DNA of 63,811 bases from contig NZ_BBUY01000019.1 of the NCBI RefSeq assembly GCF_001590865.1, positions 52,735 through 116,545 of the forward strand, written 5' to 3'. Under the pieces are notes generated by a model that worked only from the letters and a program-made list of their open reading frames with translations, ran no database searches and was not told the DNA's origin. The DNA comes from Streptomyces sp. NBRC 110611. Lineage in GTDB: Bacteria; Actinomycetota; Actinomycetes; Streptomycetales; Streptomycetaceae. A program made the translations under genes and the position numbers. This document shows, in pieces, positions 1-8,664 of this stretch (positions are counted from its first letter, which is position 1; each line of letters begins with the position of its first letter).

Positions 1-40
1 CGAGAAACACCCGCGGCGGGACGGCCGACAACGTGGGAAG

Positions 41-700
41 TCACCCGAGCGCAAGCTCTCGCGGCAGATGCTTCTGCCGGAGGAAGGTCTGCAGGCTCCC
101 GTCCCAGGTGCGGGCGAACTCCTGGGCCGGCTCCGAGGTGCCTCTGACGGGGACGGGAAGGTGGCGGTCGGGGGCGAACCCCATCATCCGGGCGATCGTC
201 CGCCAGAGCCGGGCGTCGGTGGTGCGGCCGACGGCGGCGTGGTGCACGGCGAGCAGGTGCGCGGCGAGCTCGTCGCCGGCGCCGGCCGCGAAGCGCCACC
301 AGTACAGGGCGCTGTCCCACTTGTCGAGAGTGTAGAGGAGGCAGGCGAAGGTGCGTGCGCCGGCCGCGTCGTAGTCGGCGGCGAACGCCCCGAGGGTGTC
401 GATGTCCTTGGAGCGGAGCACGACGTGGCACAGCCGCCGGGCCTCCGTGAGAACGGCCGCGGGGGCGGTCGCCTGGTCGAGAATGGGGGTGGGCCGGCGG
501 CGCCGGCGGCCGCGGGTGGGCGCCGGGCGCACCGGTGCGGGGCGGATGCCGCCGATCATCCGGCGGGTGACGGGGTCACGGTCGCGGCCGGTGCCGTCGG
601 CGATCCGGGCGGCCAGCAGCTGGGTGAAGGCCACCGGGTCGTGGTCGGCGAACTCCCTGCTGAAGGCCTCGGCTTGGCGTCGTAGCAGGTCTTCGACCAT
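41..700 (-). CDS. Hypothetical protein coupled to sigma factor
   Basis: 219 aa, family not recognised. The ATG at 700 overlaps the TGA of the upstream sigma-factor gene (TGATG), so translation is probably coupled; this fixes the start over longer in-frame options. The N-terminal third is charged and has an arginine-rich stretch near residue 60. The rest looks helical, with a Trp-rich patch (DKWDSALYWWRF). No membrane segment or signal peptide is visible. Being co-translated with a sigma factor it could be an accessory or anti-sigma partner, but that is inference from position only. Confidence 0.75.
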   Translation of the reverse strand: MVEDLLRRQAEAFSREFADHDPVAFTQLLAARIADGTGRDRDPVTRRMIGGIRPAPVRPAPTRGRRRRRPTPILDQATAPAAVLTEARRLCHVVLRSKDIDTLGAFAADYDAAGARTFACLLYTLDKWDSALYWWRFAAGAGDELAAHLLAVHHAAVGRTTDARLWRTIARMMGFAPDRHLPVPVRGTSEPAQEFARTWDGSLQTFLRQKHLPRELALG

Positions 701-1242
701 CACTTGTCCTTTCCGGTCCCGCGGGAACCGTGCGTCATGATCTCCTTGAGCCGCTGCAGCCCGATGCTGGTGCTGACCTTCACGGCGCCGGGGGTGGTGC
801 CCAGGCGCTCGGCGATCTGGTCGTACGACAGGCCCGCGAGGTGGCGCAGGCGTACGGAGTTGGCCTGGAGCGGCGCGGTGGACTCCAGTTCGTCCAGTGC
901 GCGGTCGAGCGGCTCGTAGCTGCGCAGCTCCTGGAGGTAGGCGGTGTCGGGCGGGTCGGCATACGGCTGGACGCGGCTGTTGCGGATCTCGCGTCGGTAG
1001 AAGTCGGCGATGACGCCGTTGAGGATGGTGTACGCGAGGGCCTTCGGATTGTCGTGCGCGAGGATGCGCTCCCATTTGGTGTACATCCGGCAGCCGGCCT
1101 CCAGGGTGGCTTCCTCCGCGTCCCGGCGGTCCCGGAGGCGGGAGGCGGCGAGGGCGAGGAGGGCCTTCTGTTCACGCTGGAAGAAGACTTCGAAGTCCAG
1201 CGGCAGGTCGGTCGGGCTGGCCAGGGGAGAGTGCTCGTTCAC
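700..1242 (-). CDS. ECF-like RNA polymerase sigma factor
   Basis: 180 aa, a usual size for an extracytoplasmic-function sigma factor. Residues about 16-90 resemble region 2 (FFQREQKALLALAASRLRD, then an acidic RDAEEAT segment). Residues about 118-172 form the region 4 helix-turn-helix (LAGLSYDQIAERLGTTPGAV). The GTG start at 1242 overlaps the stop of the small upstream membrane protein (GTGA), and its stop overlaps the next gene's ATG, giving a tightly coupled three-gene operon. No classical zinc-binding anti-sigma factor is present. Family assignment is good; the stimulus and regulon are unknown. Confidence 0.88.
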   Translation of the reverse strand: MNEHSPLASPTDLPLDFEVFFQREQKALLALAASRLRDRRDAEEATLEAGCRMYTKWERILAHDNPKALAYTILNGVIADFYRREIRNSRVQPYADPPDTAYLQELRSYEPLDRALDELESTAPLQANSVRLRHLAGLSYDQIAERLGTTPGAVKVSTSIGLQRLKEIMTHGSRGTGKDK

Positions 1243-1529
1243 CGGGTCTCCTCACAGCAGTGGCCCGCTTGTGGTCGCGGCGGGGGCGGGACGGCGGCCT
1301 CCGGTGGCGCGCCGTGCCACGGGCGGTCCGGGGTGAGGGTGCCGCACCACGGGGGTGCAATGGTGGCGACGGTGGCGTGGTGGTGCTCCGCTCGCGTCTG
1401 CGAGGCGGTGCGCACCACGTGCCGGACAAGGGCGTCGAGTCCTGTGGCGGTCAACCGGTAGACGCCGAGCAGTGCCAGCGCGTACCAGGGCCATGAGTGC
1501 CCCAAGTGCTCCACGAGCCCTCCCTTCAT
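1239..1529 (-). CDS. Small membrane protein, first gene of sigma operon
   Basis: 96 aa from ATG 1529; a GTG at 1544 would add five residues, and neither start has a strong ribosome site. An N-terminal hydrophobic stretch (WYALALLGVYRL) could be a single membrane span. The rest is basic, with a His-rich patch and two Cys near the end. Its stop overlaps the GTG of the sigma gene, the main reason to believe it is real. Function unknown; a membrane sensor or anchor for the sigma factor is possible but unproven. Confidence 0.6.
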   Translation of the reverse strand: MKGGLVEHLGHSWPWYALALLGVYRLTATGLDALVRHVVRTASQTRAEHHHATVATIAPPWCGTLTPDRPWHGAPPEAAVPPPPRPQAGHCCEETR

Positions 1530-1544
1530 GTGAGTTGCTGCCAC

Positions 1545-2337
1545 CCACGTCGTTGCGGGTGGGACGGAACAGGAGTCGCGTTCCTTGCCCCTCTCACCGA
1601 CGAGAGGGGCCCCTGGGGTTAATCAGGCTTCGCACAGAATCAGCACAAAGTGATCGATCAATTGCAGACTGTGCGCCCACCTGCACTTTCCTCCTTCAGG
1701 GGTGATCAACGCCACACTCATAGAAGGTTTAATGACCAGTAACTCCCGTTCGAAAAGCGGTCGTTCGCATACGCAACGGAGGAGACGGGGTGTCAGCAGG
1801 CCTTCGCGATCCGCCCGGAAGGTGCGGTTCCCTCCCGATCGCCGGCATCGATCCGTTTCGCACCCGTAACGGCCGTTCCGAACTCGCCCGGACGGACGGG
1901 TTGTTGCACTCTCGCCCGCGGGGCGGGACGAGACGTTGCACTCCCCAAAGGTCCGTGCGCGGTGCGTGCGGTACTGCGCAGCGCGTGCACCGAACGCGGT
2001 GGATGCGCTGGGCGGACCCCCCGGACGGCGCCGGTGATCGTCCGGCCGCGGAGCGCCCTGCGCGGACGAGGTGCCGGATGCGCCCCTGCCGCTCGGAGCG
2101 GGCGCGCCGTGGGCAGGCATGCCCGTGCTCCGGAGACAAGGGGGCAGGCCGAGCCGGGACAGCGCTACCGCGCGCTCTGCCGATGCGAACTCGGTGCGTG
2201 GTTGTCTCATCCCCGTCGAATTCACGGCGCCGCACGGAAATCGCGTTCCGGGACCCACTCGGATACGAGGACCGTAAAGCGCCGGGTTTCCTCAACAGCC
2301 GCCGGGAAACCGCGCGGCGGACGACGGGAGCACACGC
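1545..2337. other. Long intergenic region upstream of rpf-like gene
   Basis: About 790 bp between divergent genes with no credible coding frame. The part near 1620-1750 is unusually AT-rich and probably holds the sigma-operon promoter. Near 2285-2311 a 7-bp inverted repeat (GGTTTCC / GGAAACC, 13 bp apart) precedes the rpf-like gene. I looked for the c-di-AMP riboswitch known upstream of some Streptomyces rpf genes and did not recognise its conserved blocks. Confidence 0.5.
1587..1610 (-). promoter_or_regulatory. Perfect hairpin in leader of sigma operon
   Basis: A 9-bp perfect stem (GCCCCTCTC / GAGAGGGGC) with a 6-nt loop lies about 60 bp upstream of the sigma operon's first start. No gene ends next to it, so it is more likely a leader structure or attenuator than a simple terminator. 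Confidence 0.4.
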
Positions 2338-3027
2338 ATGGAATTTCCTCAGGAATCGGAGTCGACCGCCCGGAGTGAATTCCGGGGGTACGGGGTGCGC
2401 GGAATCACGGCGGCGGCCGTACTGCTGGCGGCCGGCACACTGAACGTCGCGGCCGAGCAGCCGGCCGAGGCCGCGCCGAGCGGCACCTGGGACCGGCTGG
2501 CCGGGTGCGAGAGCGGGGGGAACTGGCGCATCGATACCGGCAACGGCTTCTCCGGCGGGCTGCAGCTGGCCCACTCGACCTGGCGGTCCTACGGCGGCCG
2601 GGCGTACGGGTCCCGGGCGGCGCAGGCCAGCCGGGCACAGCAGATCCACGTGGCGGAGCGGGTGTTGGCCCGGCAGGGGTGGGGTGCCTGGCCGGCCTGC
2701 TCGGCGCGGCTCGGGCTCACCTCGGCCACACCGCACCGGGCCCCGCGCGTCTCACCCCCGCGCCGCGCGCCGCAGCGGGAGGCCCATGCGGCCCGGGAAC
2801 GCGTCCGGCGCCCGCAGGCCCCCGTGAAGCGGTACAAGGTGCACCGGCCGCCGCTCTCCGGCAGCTCGGTCGTCGTCAACTCCGGGGACACCCTGAGCGG
2901 TATCGCCTGTGTACGCGGATTCCGCTGGCAGGATTTCTACCGGGTGAACCGCGCGACGATCGGCGCGGATCCGGACCTCATTCTCCCCGGAATGCGACTG
3001 GCCGTACCGAAATCCCACCACAACTGA
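2338..3027 (+). CDS. Secreted resuscitation-promoting factor (Rpf) with LysM
   Basis: 229 aa cell-wall hydrolase. Signal sequence about 1-46 ending AEAAP. The Rpf transglycosylase fold starts near residue 48 (GTWDRLAGCESGGNW); Glu58 in CESGG is the expected catalytic acid. A basic Pro/Arg linker covers 130-170. A C-terminal LysM domain (about 178-225, NSGDTLSGIA) binds peptidoglycan. This matches the layout of Streptomyces RpfA-type enzymes that cleave glycan strands at spore germination. GGGAG precedes the ATG. Which of the several Rpf paralogues it is cannot be told here. Confidence 0.93.
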   Translation: MEFPQESESTARSEFRGYGVRGITAAAVLLAAGTLNVAAEQPAEAAPSGTWDRLAGCESGGNWRIDTGNGFSGGLQLAHSTWRSYGGRAYGSRAAQASRAQQIHVAERVLARQGWGAWPACSARLGLTSATPHRAPRVSPPRRAPQREAHAARERVRRPQAPVKRYKVHRPPLSGSSVVVNSGDTLSGIACVRGFRWQDFYRVNRATIGADPDLILPGMRLAVPKSHHN

Positions 3028-3134
3028 GCACCCGCAACTCCGCACAGAAAACGGACCGATCGAGCAGCGAGGAAAACCCGGCCAGGCGCCGGTGAAGCGC
3101 ATGCGGAATACCCGGGTATTCCCAGGCGTGGGTA

Positions 3135-3166
3135 GCAGGCCGTCCGTGGCGCCGCGGACGGCCTGC
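3135..3166. terminator. Bidirectional hairpin terminator
   Basis: 12-bp perfect stem (GCAGGCCGTCCG / CGGACGGCCTGC), 8-nt loop, between the convergent rpf-like and CBS genes. Confidence 0.7.
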
Positions 3167-3274
3167 CCGCGCGGTGCGGGCGGGGCCACGGCGCCGGCGG
3201 TGCCGTCGTGCGAGGGGGCCCGACCCCGGGAACAGGCGGAGAAGGCCCGCCCGGGAGGATCGGGCCGACAGGGC

Positions 3275-3709
3275 CTAGGCGGTCGCGTAGACGCCGGTGG
3301 CGAACTCCGCGATCTGCTTGTCGTTGAGGTTCTTGGCGATGTTGGCCTCGGTGATCATGCCGACCAGCTGGTGGCCGCCCTTGACGTCGATCACCGGCAG
3401 CCGCTTGATGTGGTTGCTCTCCATGATCTCCAGTGCCTTGGTGGCCTCCGCGTCGGCGTCGATCCAGTGCAGGTCGCCGCTGAGGGTGCCGGCCTGTACG
3501 GTCGCCGGGTCGATCCCGTCGGCACAGCAGGTGACGACGATGTCCCGGTCGGTGATCACGCCGGTGAGCCTGTTGTTGTCGCCGCAGATGGGCAGGCATC
3601 CGACGTCGAGGTCACGCATCATCCTGGCCGCGTCGTACAGCGACTCATGCGCGCCCACGCAGCGCGCACCGCCGGTCATGATGTCTCGCGCGGTGAGTTT
3701 GCCGGCCAT
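3275..3709 (-). CDS. CBS-pair domain protein
   Basis: 144 aa made almost entirely of two CBS motifs (about 8-60 and 75-130), seen in the paired segments GCLPICGDNNRLTGVITDRD and HIKRLPVIDVKGGHQLVGMI. Such stand-alone Bateman modules bind adenosyl ligands; the closest described type is mycobacterial Hrp1. Start chosen at 3709 because GGGAGGA sits just upstream; longer in-frame extensions lack coding character. It is a single-gene unit convergent with the rpf-like gene. Ligand and partner unknown. Confidence 0.92.
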   Translation of the reverse strand: MAGKLTARDIMTGGARCVGAHESLYDAARMMRDLDVGCLPICGDNNRLTGVITDRDIVVTCCADGIDPATVQAGTLSGDLHWIDADAEATKALEIMESNHIKRLPVIDVKGGHQLVGMITEANIAKNLNDKQIAEFATGVYATA

Positions 3710-4092
3710 GGTTCCTCCCGTCTCAGGAGCGTTGCTTGCCTCGCTTTCGATGACACCACGATTGACCGGGTGGCGCTCCCCGGGAACGGACGGGGTACGC
3801 GCCCACCCGCGGCGGTCCGCCGGTGGTCGGAACGGCCCCGGTGGCGCACCGCCTTCCGGCCGTCTTCGGCGACCGCCGGACCCGGCTCCGCCCCCGGGCG
3901 CAGGGTCGGCGGCCGTGACGGTGAACCCCACGGTGGAGTCACTGGAGCGGACCGGTGCTGAGCCGGGTGCGCCCGGTGTTCGTCAACCAGGCGGCCGCGG
4001 CGAGCGGTTGCGCGTACTGGAGCGGCATCACGCCCGCCGGGGACGGGCGGGGCGCTGACGGCGGGCCCAGCCGAAGGGCGAGCGACCGGCGG
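3710..4092. other. Intergenic, upstream of CBS gene
   Basis: About 380 bp without a credible gene. It holds the promoter side of the CBS gene and the 3' end of the SDR gene. No clear hairpin, repeat or operator seen. Confidence 0.4.
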
Positions 4093-5556
4093 TCACCAGG
4101 CCATCGGCGCGTAGTCCTTCAGGAAGCAGCCGTGCAGATCCTCGCCCCGCTCACCCCGGACGATCGGGTCGTAGACCCGCGCCGCGCCGTCGACCAGATC
4201 GAGCGGGGCGTGGAAGCCCTCGGCCGCCAGCCGCATCTTCTCGGGGTGCGGCCGCTCGTCGGTGATCCAGCCGGTGTCGACGGCGGTCATCAGGATGCCG
4301 TCGGTCTCCAGCATCTCGCGGGCGCTGGTGCGGGTGAGCATGTTCAGCGCGGCCTTGGCCATATTGGTGTGCGGGTGGCCCGGGCCCTTGTAGCCGCGGC
4401 TGAACTGGCCCTCCATCGCCGAGACGTTGACGACGTACTTGCGGCGGGCCGGGGAGGCGGCCATCGCCGGGCGGAGCTTGCTGACCAGCAGGAACGGCGC
4501 GGTCATATTGCACAGCTGCACTTCGAGCAGCTCCACCGGGTCGACCTCGTCCACCTTCTGGATCCAGCTGTTGGTGGCGTGCAGGTCCGGCACCAGGCCG
4601 CCCGCGTCGATGGCGGTACCCGCCTCGATCCGGGCCGGCGAGGCGGAGCCGGTGGTCAGGGCGAGCGCGGTCACCTCGTCGGCGCTCAGCGCGCCGGACC
4701 GGGCCGACGAGGACGCCGGCAGGGCCGTGGGGGTGCCACTGCCGAAGTGCCCGAGGACGAGGGAGGCGGGCAGCTCACCGGCGGGCAGCGGGGCGGACTC
4801 GGCGGCGACCAGCTGGGCGTACGCCTCCGGCGACCGCCGCACCGTCTGCGCGGCGTTGTTGATCAGGATGTCGAGCGGGCCTTCCGCGCTCACCTCGTCG
4901 GCGAGCGCGATGACCTGGGCCGGGTCACGCAGGTCGATCCCGACGATCTTCAGCCGGTGCAGCCACTCCGCGCTGTCCGGCATCGCCGTGAAGCGGCGGA
5001 CGGCGTCGTTCGGGAAGCGGGTGGTGATCGTCGTGTGGGCGCCGTCGCGCAGCAGCCGCAGCGCGATGTACATGCCGATCTTCGCCCGGCCGCCGGTGAG
5101 CAGCGCGCGCCGGCCGGTGAGGTCGGTGCGTGCGTCACGGCGGGCCCGGTTCTCCTCGGCGCAGGTCCGGCACAGCTGGTGGTAGAACGCGTCGACCTCG
5201 GTGTAGCGGGACTTGCAGACATAGCAGCACCGGGGGCGCTCGAGGATGCCGGCGATCTCCGTGGTCACCGAGGTGGTGAGGGCCAGACCCTGGGTCTCGT
5301 CGTCGATCCGGCCGGGCGCGCCGGTGGCGGTGGCCGCGGTCACGGCGCGGTCGTTGGCGGTCTTCGCCGCCCGGCGCTCCTGCCGCCGGCGCTGCTTGAC
5401 CGTGCGGTAGATGCCGGCGGTGGCGCGCCGTATGGTGATCGCGTCGGGGTGGTCCAGCGGCAGCGCGTCCAGTTCCTCGAGCACGCTGAGGCAGACCGCC
5501 ATCCGCTCCGCGTCGATACCCGCGCCGTCGGTCCGGCCTGCTTCGGTCACCGTCAT
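4093..5556 (-). CDS. SDR-type protein with N-terminal zinc ribbon
   Basis: 487 aa, about twice the length of a classical short-chain dehydrogenase. Residues 1-150 are an extension containing a four-cysteine zinc-ribbon-like motif (CYVC, then CRTC 14 residues later, around 111-132). A Rossmann domain follows with a nucleotide loop TGGRAKIG (about 154) and NNAAQ. Near the usual active site the sequence reads NVSAMEGQF, then HTNMAKAALN: the YxxxK tyrosine is threonine, so ordinary SDR catalysis is doubtful. Start ATG 5556 precedes the first conserved part. Transcribed alone. Biological role unknown; see findings. Confidence 0.85.
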   Translation of the reverse strand: MTVTEAGRTDGAGIDAERMAVCLSVLEELDALPLDHPDAITIRRATAGIYRTVKQRRRQERRAAKTANDRAVTAATATGAPGRIDDETQGLALTTSVTTEIAGILERPRCCYVCKSRYTEVDAFYHQLCRTCAEENRARRDARTDLTGRRALLTGGRAKIGMYIALRLLRDGAHTTITTRFPNDAVRRFTAMPDSAEWLHRLKIVGIDLRDPAQVIALADEVSAEGPLDILINNAAQTVRRSPEAYAQLVAAESAPLPAGELPASLVLGHFGSGTPTALPASSSARSGALSADEVTALALTTGSASPARIEAGTAIDAGGLVPDLHATNSWIQKVDEVDPVELLEVQLCNMTAPFLLVSKLRPAMAASPARRKYVVNVSAMEGQFSRGYKGPGHPHTNMAKAALNMLTRTSAREMLETDGILMTAVDTGWITDERPHPEKMRLAAEGFHAPLDLVDGAARVYDPIVRGERGEDLHGCFLKDYAPMAW

Positions 5557-5741
5557 CGCCGCTGCCGCTTTCCTGGGGTCGTACGTCCTGGTCACGATGC
5601 CTGTACAGGAAGTTGTCCGTGCAAGCTTCGGCGGAACTGTACGTAGCCCGGGGCGGCTCCGCCAAACCGGTACGGTCCGGCGCCCTTGCCGGACCCGGCC
5701 GTACGCGGTGGTCTCCCGGGCCGTGCGTCGGGCCGCGGTGC

Positions 5742-6092
5742 TCACCCGGTGCCGGTCCCGCACCGTTCGCGGTGCTTGACGACGGTGAGCGTGACCTTCC
5801 GGCCGTCCATCGGGGCGCCCGGCCGCGGGCTCTGGCCGCAGACCTTCCAGGACCCCGGCCAGAGCACCAGGCGGCGGGCGCCGCGTCCGTCGGTGAACCG
5901 GATCGTGGTGTCGTAGTCGAGGGCCTGGTAGGCGGTGACCAGGGTCCTGCCGGTCACATCGGGCATGGTGCCGCCGTCGGCGTACGCGGGCCCGGCCGGG
6001 GCCAGGACGGACAGGGGTACGGCGGACAGGGCCAGGGTGGACAAGGTCAGCGCGGTGGCCGTGGCGGTCTTCGTGATGGGATCGGTGTTCAC
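5742..6092 (-). CDS. Secreted PASTA-like small protein
   Basis: 116 aa from GTG 6092, with a signal peptide (about 1-38, ending AYAD). The mature part starts MPDVTGRTLVTAYQAL, the typical opening of a PASTA repeat, and ends in a strand (KVTLTVVK) as those repeats do. Two cysteines (KVCGQ and the ERC near the end) may form a disulfide. An alternative GTG at 6125 would overlap the upstream transporter's stop. It probably shares a transcript with the transporter. Possible cell-wall ligand binding is inferred from the PASTA resemblance. Confidence 0.75.
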   Translation of the reverse strand: MNTDPITKTATATALTLSTLALSAVPLSVLAPAGPAYADGGTMPDVTGRTLVTAYQALDYDTTIRFTDGRGARRLVLWPGSWKVCGQSPRPGAPMDGRKVTLTVVKHRERCGTGTG

Positions 6093-6105
6093 GGACTGGG
6101 AACGA

Positions 6106-7017
6106 TCACTGTGGCGGCCGGTCACCTGCGGGCTCGGCCGTCCGGCCCTGTGCGGCGCCCGCCAGGTCCTGGGCGAGGGCGCCCCGGGAGAGCTGTACGG
6201 CGCCCCACACGACCAGACCGAGGCCCAGCACCTCGGGGACCAGCCACCAGCCGGCCCGGACCCGTTCGTCGAAGAGGGTGACGCCCAGCGACAGGCTCAC
6301 CAGCGCGTCGCCGAGGGTGAGGACCGGCTGGGAGGCGGTCAGCGGACCGGACTGCATGGCGTTCTCGAAGAGCAGGAGGGCCAGCACCCCGGTGAGCGCG
6401 AAGCCGTACGTCTGCCACGAGGCGAAGAACCGGGCGGGGCCGTCGGCCTGCCAGAGGGAGGTGGCGTCCTTCAGCAGGGCCGCGGTGAGGGCGTAGGCGA
6501 CGGCCGCGGATGCGGCGAAGCAGGCCGCCCGGACGCCGCCCGCGCCGCGGCGCAGTCCGGCGCCCGCCGTGGTGACGATCACCCCGCCGCAGACCGCGAG
6601 GGCGGGGATCCAGCGGTCGAACGGGGCCCGGTCGGTGCCGATGGTGGGCGCGGCGGCGGCGAGGGCGGAGCCGAGTCCGACGACGAGCAGCGCCACACCG
6701 CGCCGGCCGGCGCGCGGGATCCGTCCGCCGAGCACCAGCCGGCCGATGAGCAGGGCCAGCGGAAGTTCGAGGACGAAGAGGGGCTGGACGATCGACAGCG
6801 CGCCGCGCGAGAGCGCCAGTGCCTGGAAGCAGGCGGCGGCGAGCACTCCGAGCATCCCGCCGAGCCAGGCGGCGTGGTGCAGCAGATCGACGAACAGGCC
6901 GAGCCGCAGCCGGCGGGAGAGCGGGACGGTACGCGCCGCGCGCCGTTGCAGCACGGTGGCCAGCGCGTTGCTGACCGCCGCGAGCAGGGCGAAGAGCACG
7001 GTGGACCAGGTGGTCAT
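6106..7017 (-). CDS. DMT/EamA-like membrane transporter
   Basis: 303 aa with about ten hydrophobic segments, the pattern of the drug/metabolite transporter superfamily. Examples are VLFALLAAVSNALATVL at the N-terminus and two halves of roughly five helices. Start ATG 7017 has GGAGGTG eight bases upstream; the longer frame runs back through an 8-bp tandem repeat and is not credible. Substrate not predictable. It is followed closely by the PASTA-like gene. The tandem repeat in its leader could affect expression. Confidence 0.85.
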   Translation of the reverse strand: MTTWSTVLFALLAAVSNALATVLQRRAARTVPLSRRLRLGLFVDLLHHAAWLGGMLGVLAAACFQALALSRGALSIVQPLFVLELPLALLIGRLVLGGRIPRAGRRGVALLVVGLGSALAAAAPTIGTDRAPFDRWIPALAVCGGVIVTTAGAGLRRGAGGVRAACFAASAAVAYALTAALLKDATSLWQADGPARFFASWQTYGFALTGVLALLLFENAMQSGPLTASQPVLTLGDALVSLSLGVTLFDERVRAGWWLVPEVLGLGLVVWGAVQLSRGALAQDLAGAAQGRTAEPAGDRPPQ

Positions 7018-7054
7018 GGCCCACCTCCCGTGCTCTCGCCACTTCCGCTGCTCC

Positions 7055-7110
7055 GGTCCGCCGGTCCGCCGGTCCGCCGGTCCGCCGGTCCGCCGGTCCG
7101 CCGGTCCGCC
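7055..7110. repeat. Seven perfect tandem copies of an 8-bp unit
   Basis: GGTCCGCC is repeated seven times without a mismatch (56 bp). It lies 38 bp upstream of the DMT transporter start, between it and the divergent small membrane protein. Because 8 is not a multiple of three, copy-number change would shift any frame running through it and would alter leader length. Confidence 0.95.
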
Positions 7111-7338
7111 GACGACGCTATCGCCAGGACGGCACGGCGCGGCCGGCGACACGGGCACCCGCTCCGCACACATGGCCCTGCCTCGCCGGGCCCGGCCGCC
7201 CGGAATCCGCCCAAAACAGGGGAAACTCCCGGGTTTTCGTCGTGTGTTACCGGCTGCGCCCGGTGACGGATGAGAAGATCGAGCCCAGCATCAGCATCCG
7301 CCGAGCGATTCCTCGCTCCCGCGCAGTTGGGAGTTGAT

Positions 7339-7542
7339 GTGTCCGACAACAGATCCGCACTGAACGACAAAGCAGCTCTGCTGAGTCAGCGCGCCGCCGT
7401 CATCCTGCTGCTGGGCGTCCTCACGGCCCTCGGCGCCGGCGTCCTCACCTGGTGCAACGGCGGCACCCTGGCCTCCGCGGCCCTCGTGGGCGGCGCGGCC
7501 TTCGGCGCCGGGGTCACGTTCTTCCACTCCGTCATCGACTGA
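7339..7542 (+). CDS. Small two-helix membrane protein
   Basis: 67 aa from GTG 7339, with GGGAG five bases upstream. Two hydrophobic segments (AAVILLLGVLTALGAGVLTW and SAALVGGAAFGAGVTFF) suggest a hairpin in the membrane. Family not recognised beyond small actinobacterial membrane proteins. It is divergent from the transporter and followed by a strong terminator, so it is a monocistron. Confidence 0.75.
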   Translation: MSDNRSALNDKAALLSQRAAVILLLGVLTALGAGVLTWCNGGTLASAALVGGAAFGAGVTFFHSVID

Positions 7543-7570
7543 ACTCCGCCATCCCCCGACCCACCCTGTC

Positions 7571-7605
7571 AGGCGGCAGGGCCGCTGTCACCGGCCCTGC
7601 CGCCT
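7571..7605. terminator. Strong hairpin terminator
   Basis: 14-bp perfect stem (AGGCGGCAGGGCCG and its complement) with a 7-nt loop, 29 bp after the small membrane-protein gene. Confidence 0.8.
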
Positions 7606-7611
7606 GCCCCG

Positions 7612-7845
7612 TCACCGGCCGAACTGCCCGTCGTACGTGCCGTCGTTCAGGAACACACCGAGCACGGCGCTGCCCAAGTCCGGTAGCCGGCACAGCACTT
7701 CGGCGAGTCGGCGGCCCCTCCCCCGGTCTCCGGCCGGGGCCCCCGCCTCGGTTCGCCGGGCCGGGCCGCCGACGGCGGTCAGCCCGGCGCCGTCGGGGCG
7801 GGCGGGCCGGCAGCGGCCGGTTTCTTTGAAGGGGAAACGACCCAT
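7612..7845 (-). CDS. Possible small hypothetical protein or gene remnant
   Basis: 77-aa frame, not recognised. The first half is low-complexity and Arg/Gly-rich. The last 30 residues (LAEVLCRLPDLGSAVLGVFL, then NDGTYDGQFGR) look like genuine protein with good codon use. No ribosome site precedes the ATG. It may be the surviving 3' end of a degraded gene. Rest of 7543-8046: the terminator above and no other feature seen. Confidence 0.3.
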   Translation of the reverse strand: MGRFPFKETGRCRPARPDGAGLTAVGGPARRTEAGAPAGDRGRGRRLAEVLCRLPDLGSAVLGVFLNDGTYDGQFGR

Positions 7846-8046
7846 GGGCGCAGCCGGGGGCCGGGTCGGCGCGGTACCGGCCGGACCGCCGGCTCCCCGG
7901 TGTGACCGCGGACGCCCTCCAGGTCACGGGCCGGAAACGTCCGGAATTCAAGGCTCCGCATACGGTGCGCCGCCACACCGCAAGTGCCAGACTTGAGGCA
8001 CCGCGCCCGGCCGCCCGCCGAGGCCCCTGTCGCCGAGGGGAACACC

Positions 8047-8379
8047 ATGACCTGGGCATCCTGGACCACCGTCGGAATCCACGCGCTTCCCGACACGGTG
8101 CGCACCGAGGAGATCGGCGTACTCAACGGCGACCTGACCATCCACACGACCTGGTCGGAAGACCTGGCCCACGTGGCCGTACAGCACACCGGGTCCTCGG
8201 ACTGGTACACCATGGCCGGCAGCCCCGTCCCCTGTCCTTCCGAAGAGGCCAGCCGCAGCTTCCACCAGGCCGTCGTCGAAGCCGTACGGGGCGGTGAGCG
8301 CGCCGACGCGTCCCTGGAGGAGCTCTTCGCGGCGGCCGCTCCGGCGGACCCGCAGACCCCGCAGCGCGACGGCTCCTAG
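8047..8379 (+). CDS. Hypothetical small acidic protein
   Basis: 110 aa starting MTWASWTTVGIHALP, with GAGGGG upstream of the ATG. It is soluble and acidic, with strand-like segments rich in Thr and Trp. No family recognised. Codon use is typical of the window. Monocistronic as far as can be seen. Confidence 0.7.
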   Translation: MTWASWTTVGIHALPDTVRTEEIGVLNGDLTIHTTWSEDLAHVAVQHTGSSDWYTMAGSPVPCPSEEASRSFHQAVVEAVRGGERADASLEELFAAAAPADPQTPQRDGS

Positions 8380-8439
8380 CCCCGGCGCCCCCTTCTCCGT
8401 ACGCGCTTCCCGTTCCCCCCGAACCCGCCGAACCACCTG

Positions 8440-8664
8440 ATGGGCGAGTTGCTCGGCCTGGCGCAGAAGTTCCTGCGCCGCCTGGACAAGCCGTCCCTCG
8501 ACGAGCTCGAACACGCCGTCGGCTACTGGTCGGAGGAGTCCTGCGGCACCGACGTGCACGGCATCGGCCGGGACAAGGCGACGGCGGTCTTCTGCCGGGC
8601 GCTCACCCGGTACATGGTCTCCACGACCGACTTCCATGACGCCCGGCGTCGTGCGGCCCCGCGG
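8440..8664 (+). pseudogene. Coding-like segment without its own stop
   Basis: About 75 codons from ATG 8440 have strong coding character. Residues such as FLRRLDKPSLDELEHAVGYW and ESCGTDVHGIGRDKAT read like a real helical protein. There is no ribosome site before the ATG. The frame then runs without a stop into the antisense of the phosphatase gene that ends at 8665. In the two other frames stops occur just beyond the junction. It may be a truncated or frameshifted gene. The end given is where coding character fades, not a stop codon. Family unknown. Confidence 0.4.

Noticed and set aside
1900..2337. c-di-AMP riboswitch upstream of the rpf-like gene
   Set aside because: Expected from knowledge of Streptomyces rpfA, but the conserved blocks (GGGGTGAA.., ..GAACCCGACAG..) are not visible.
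1790..2443. 217-codon frame upstream of and overlapping the rpf-like gene
   Set aside because: Arg/Ser/Cys-rich shadow composition, no ribosome site, and it overlaps the rpf-like start.
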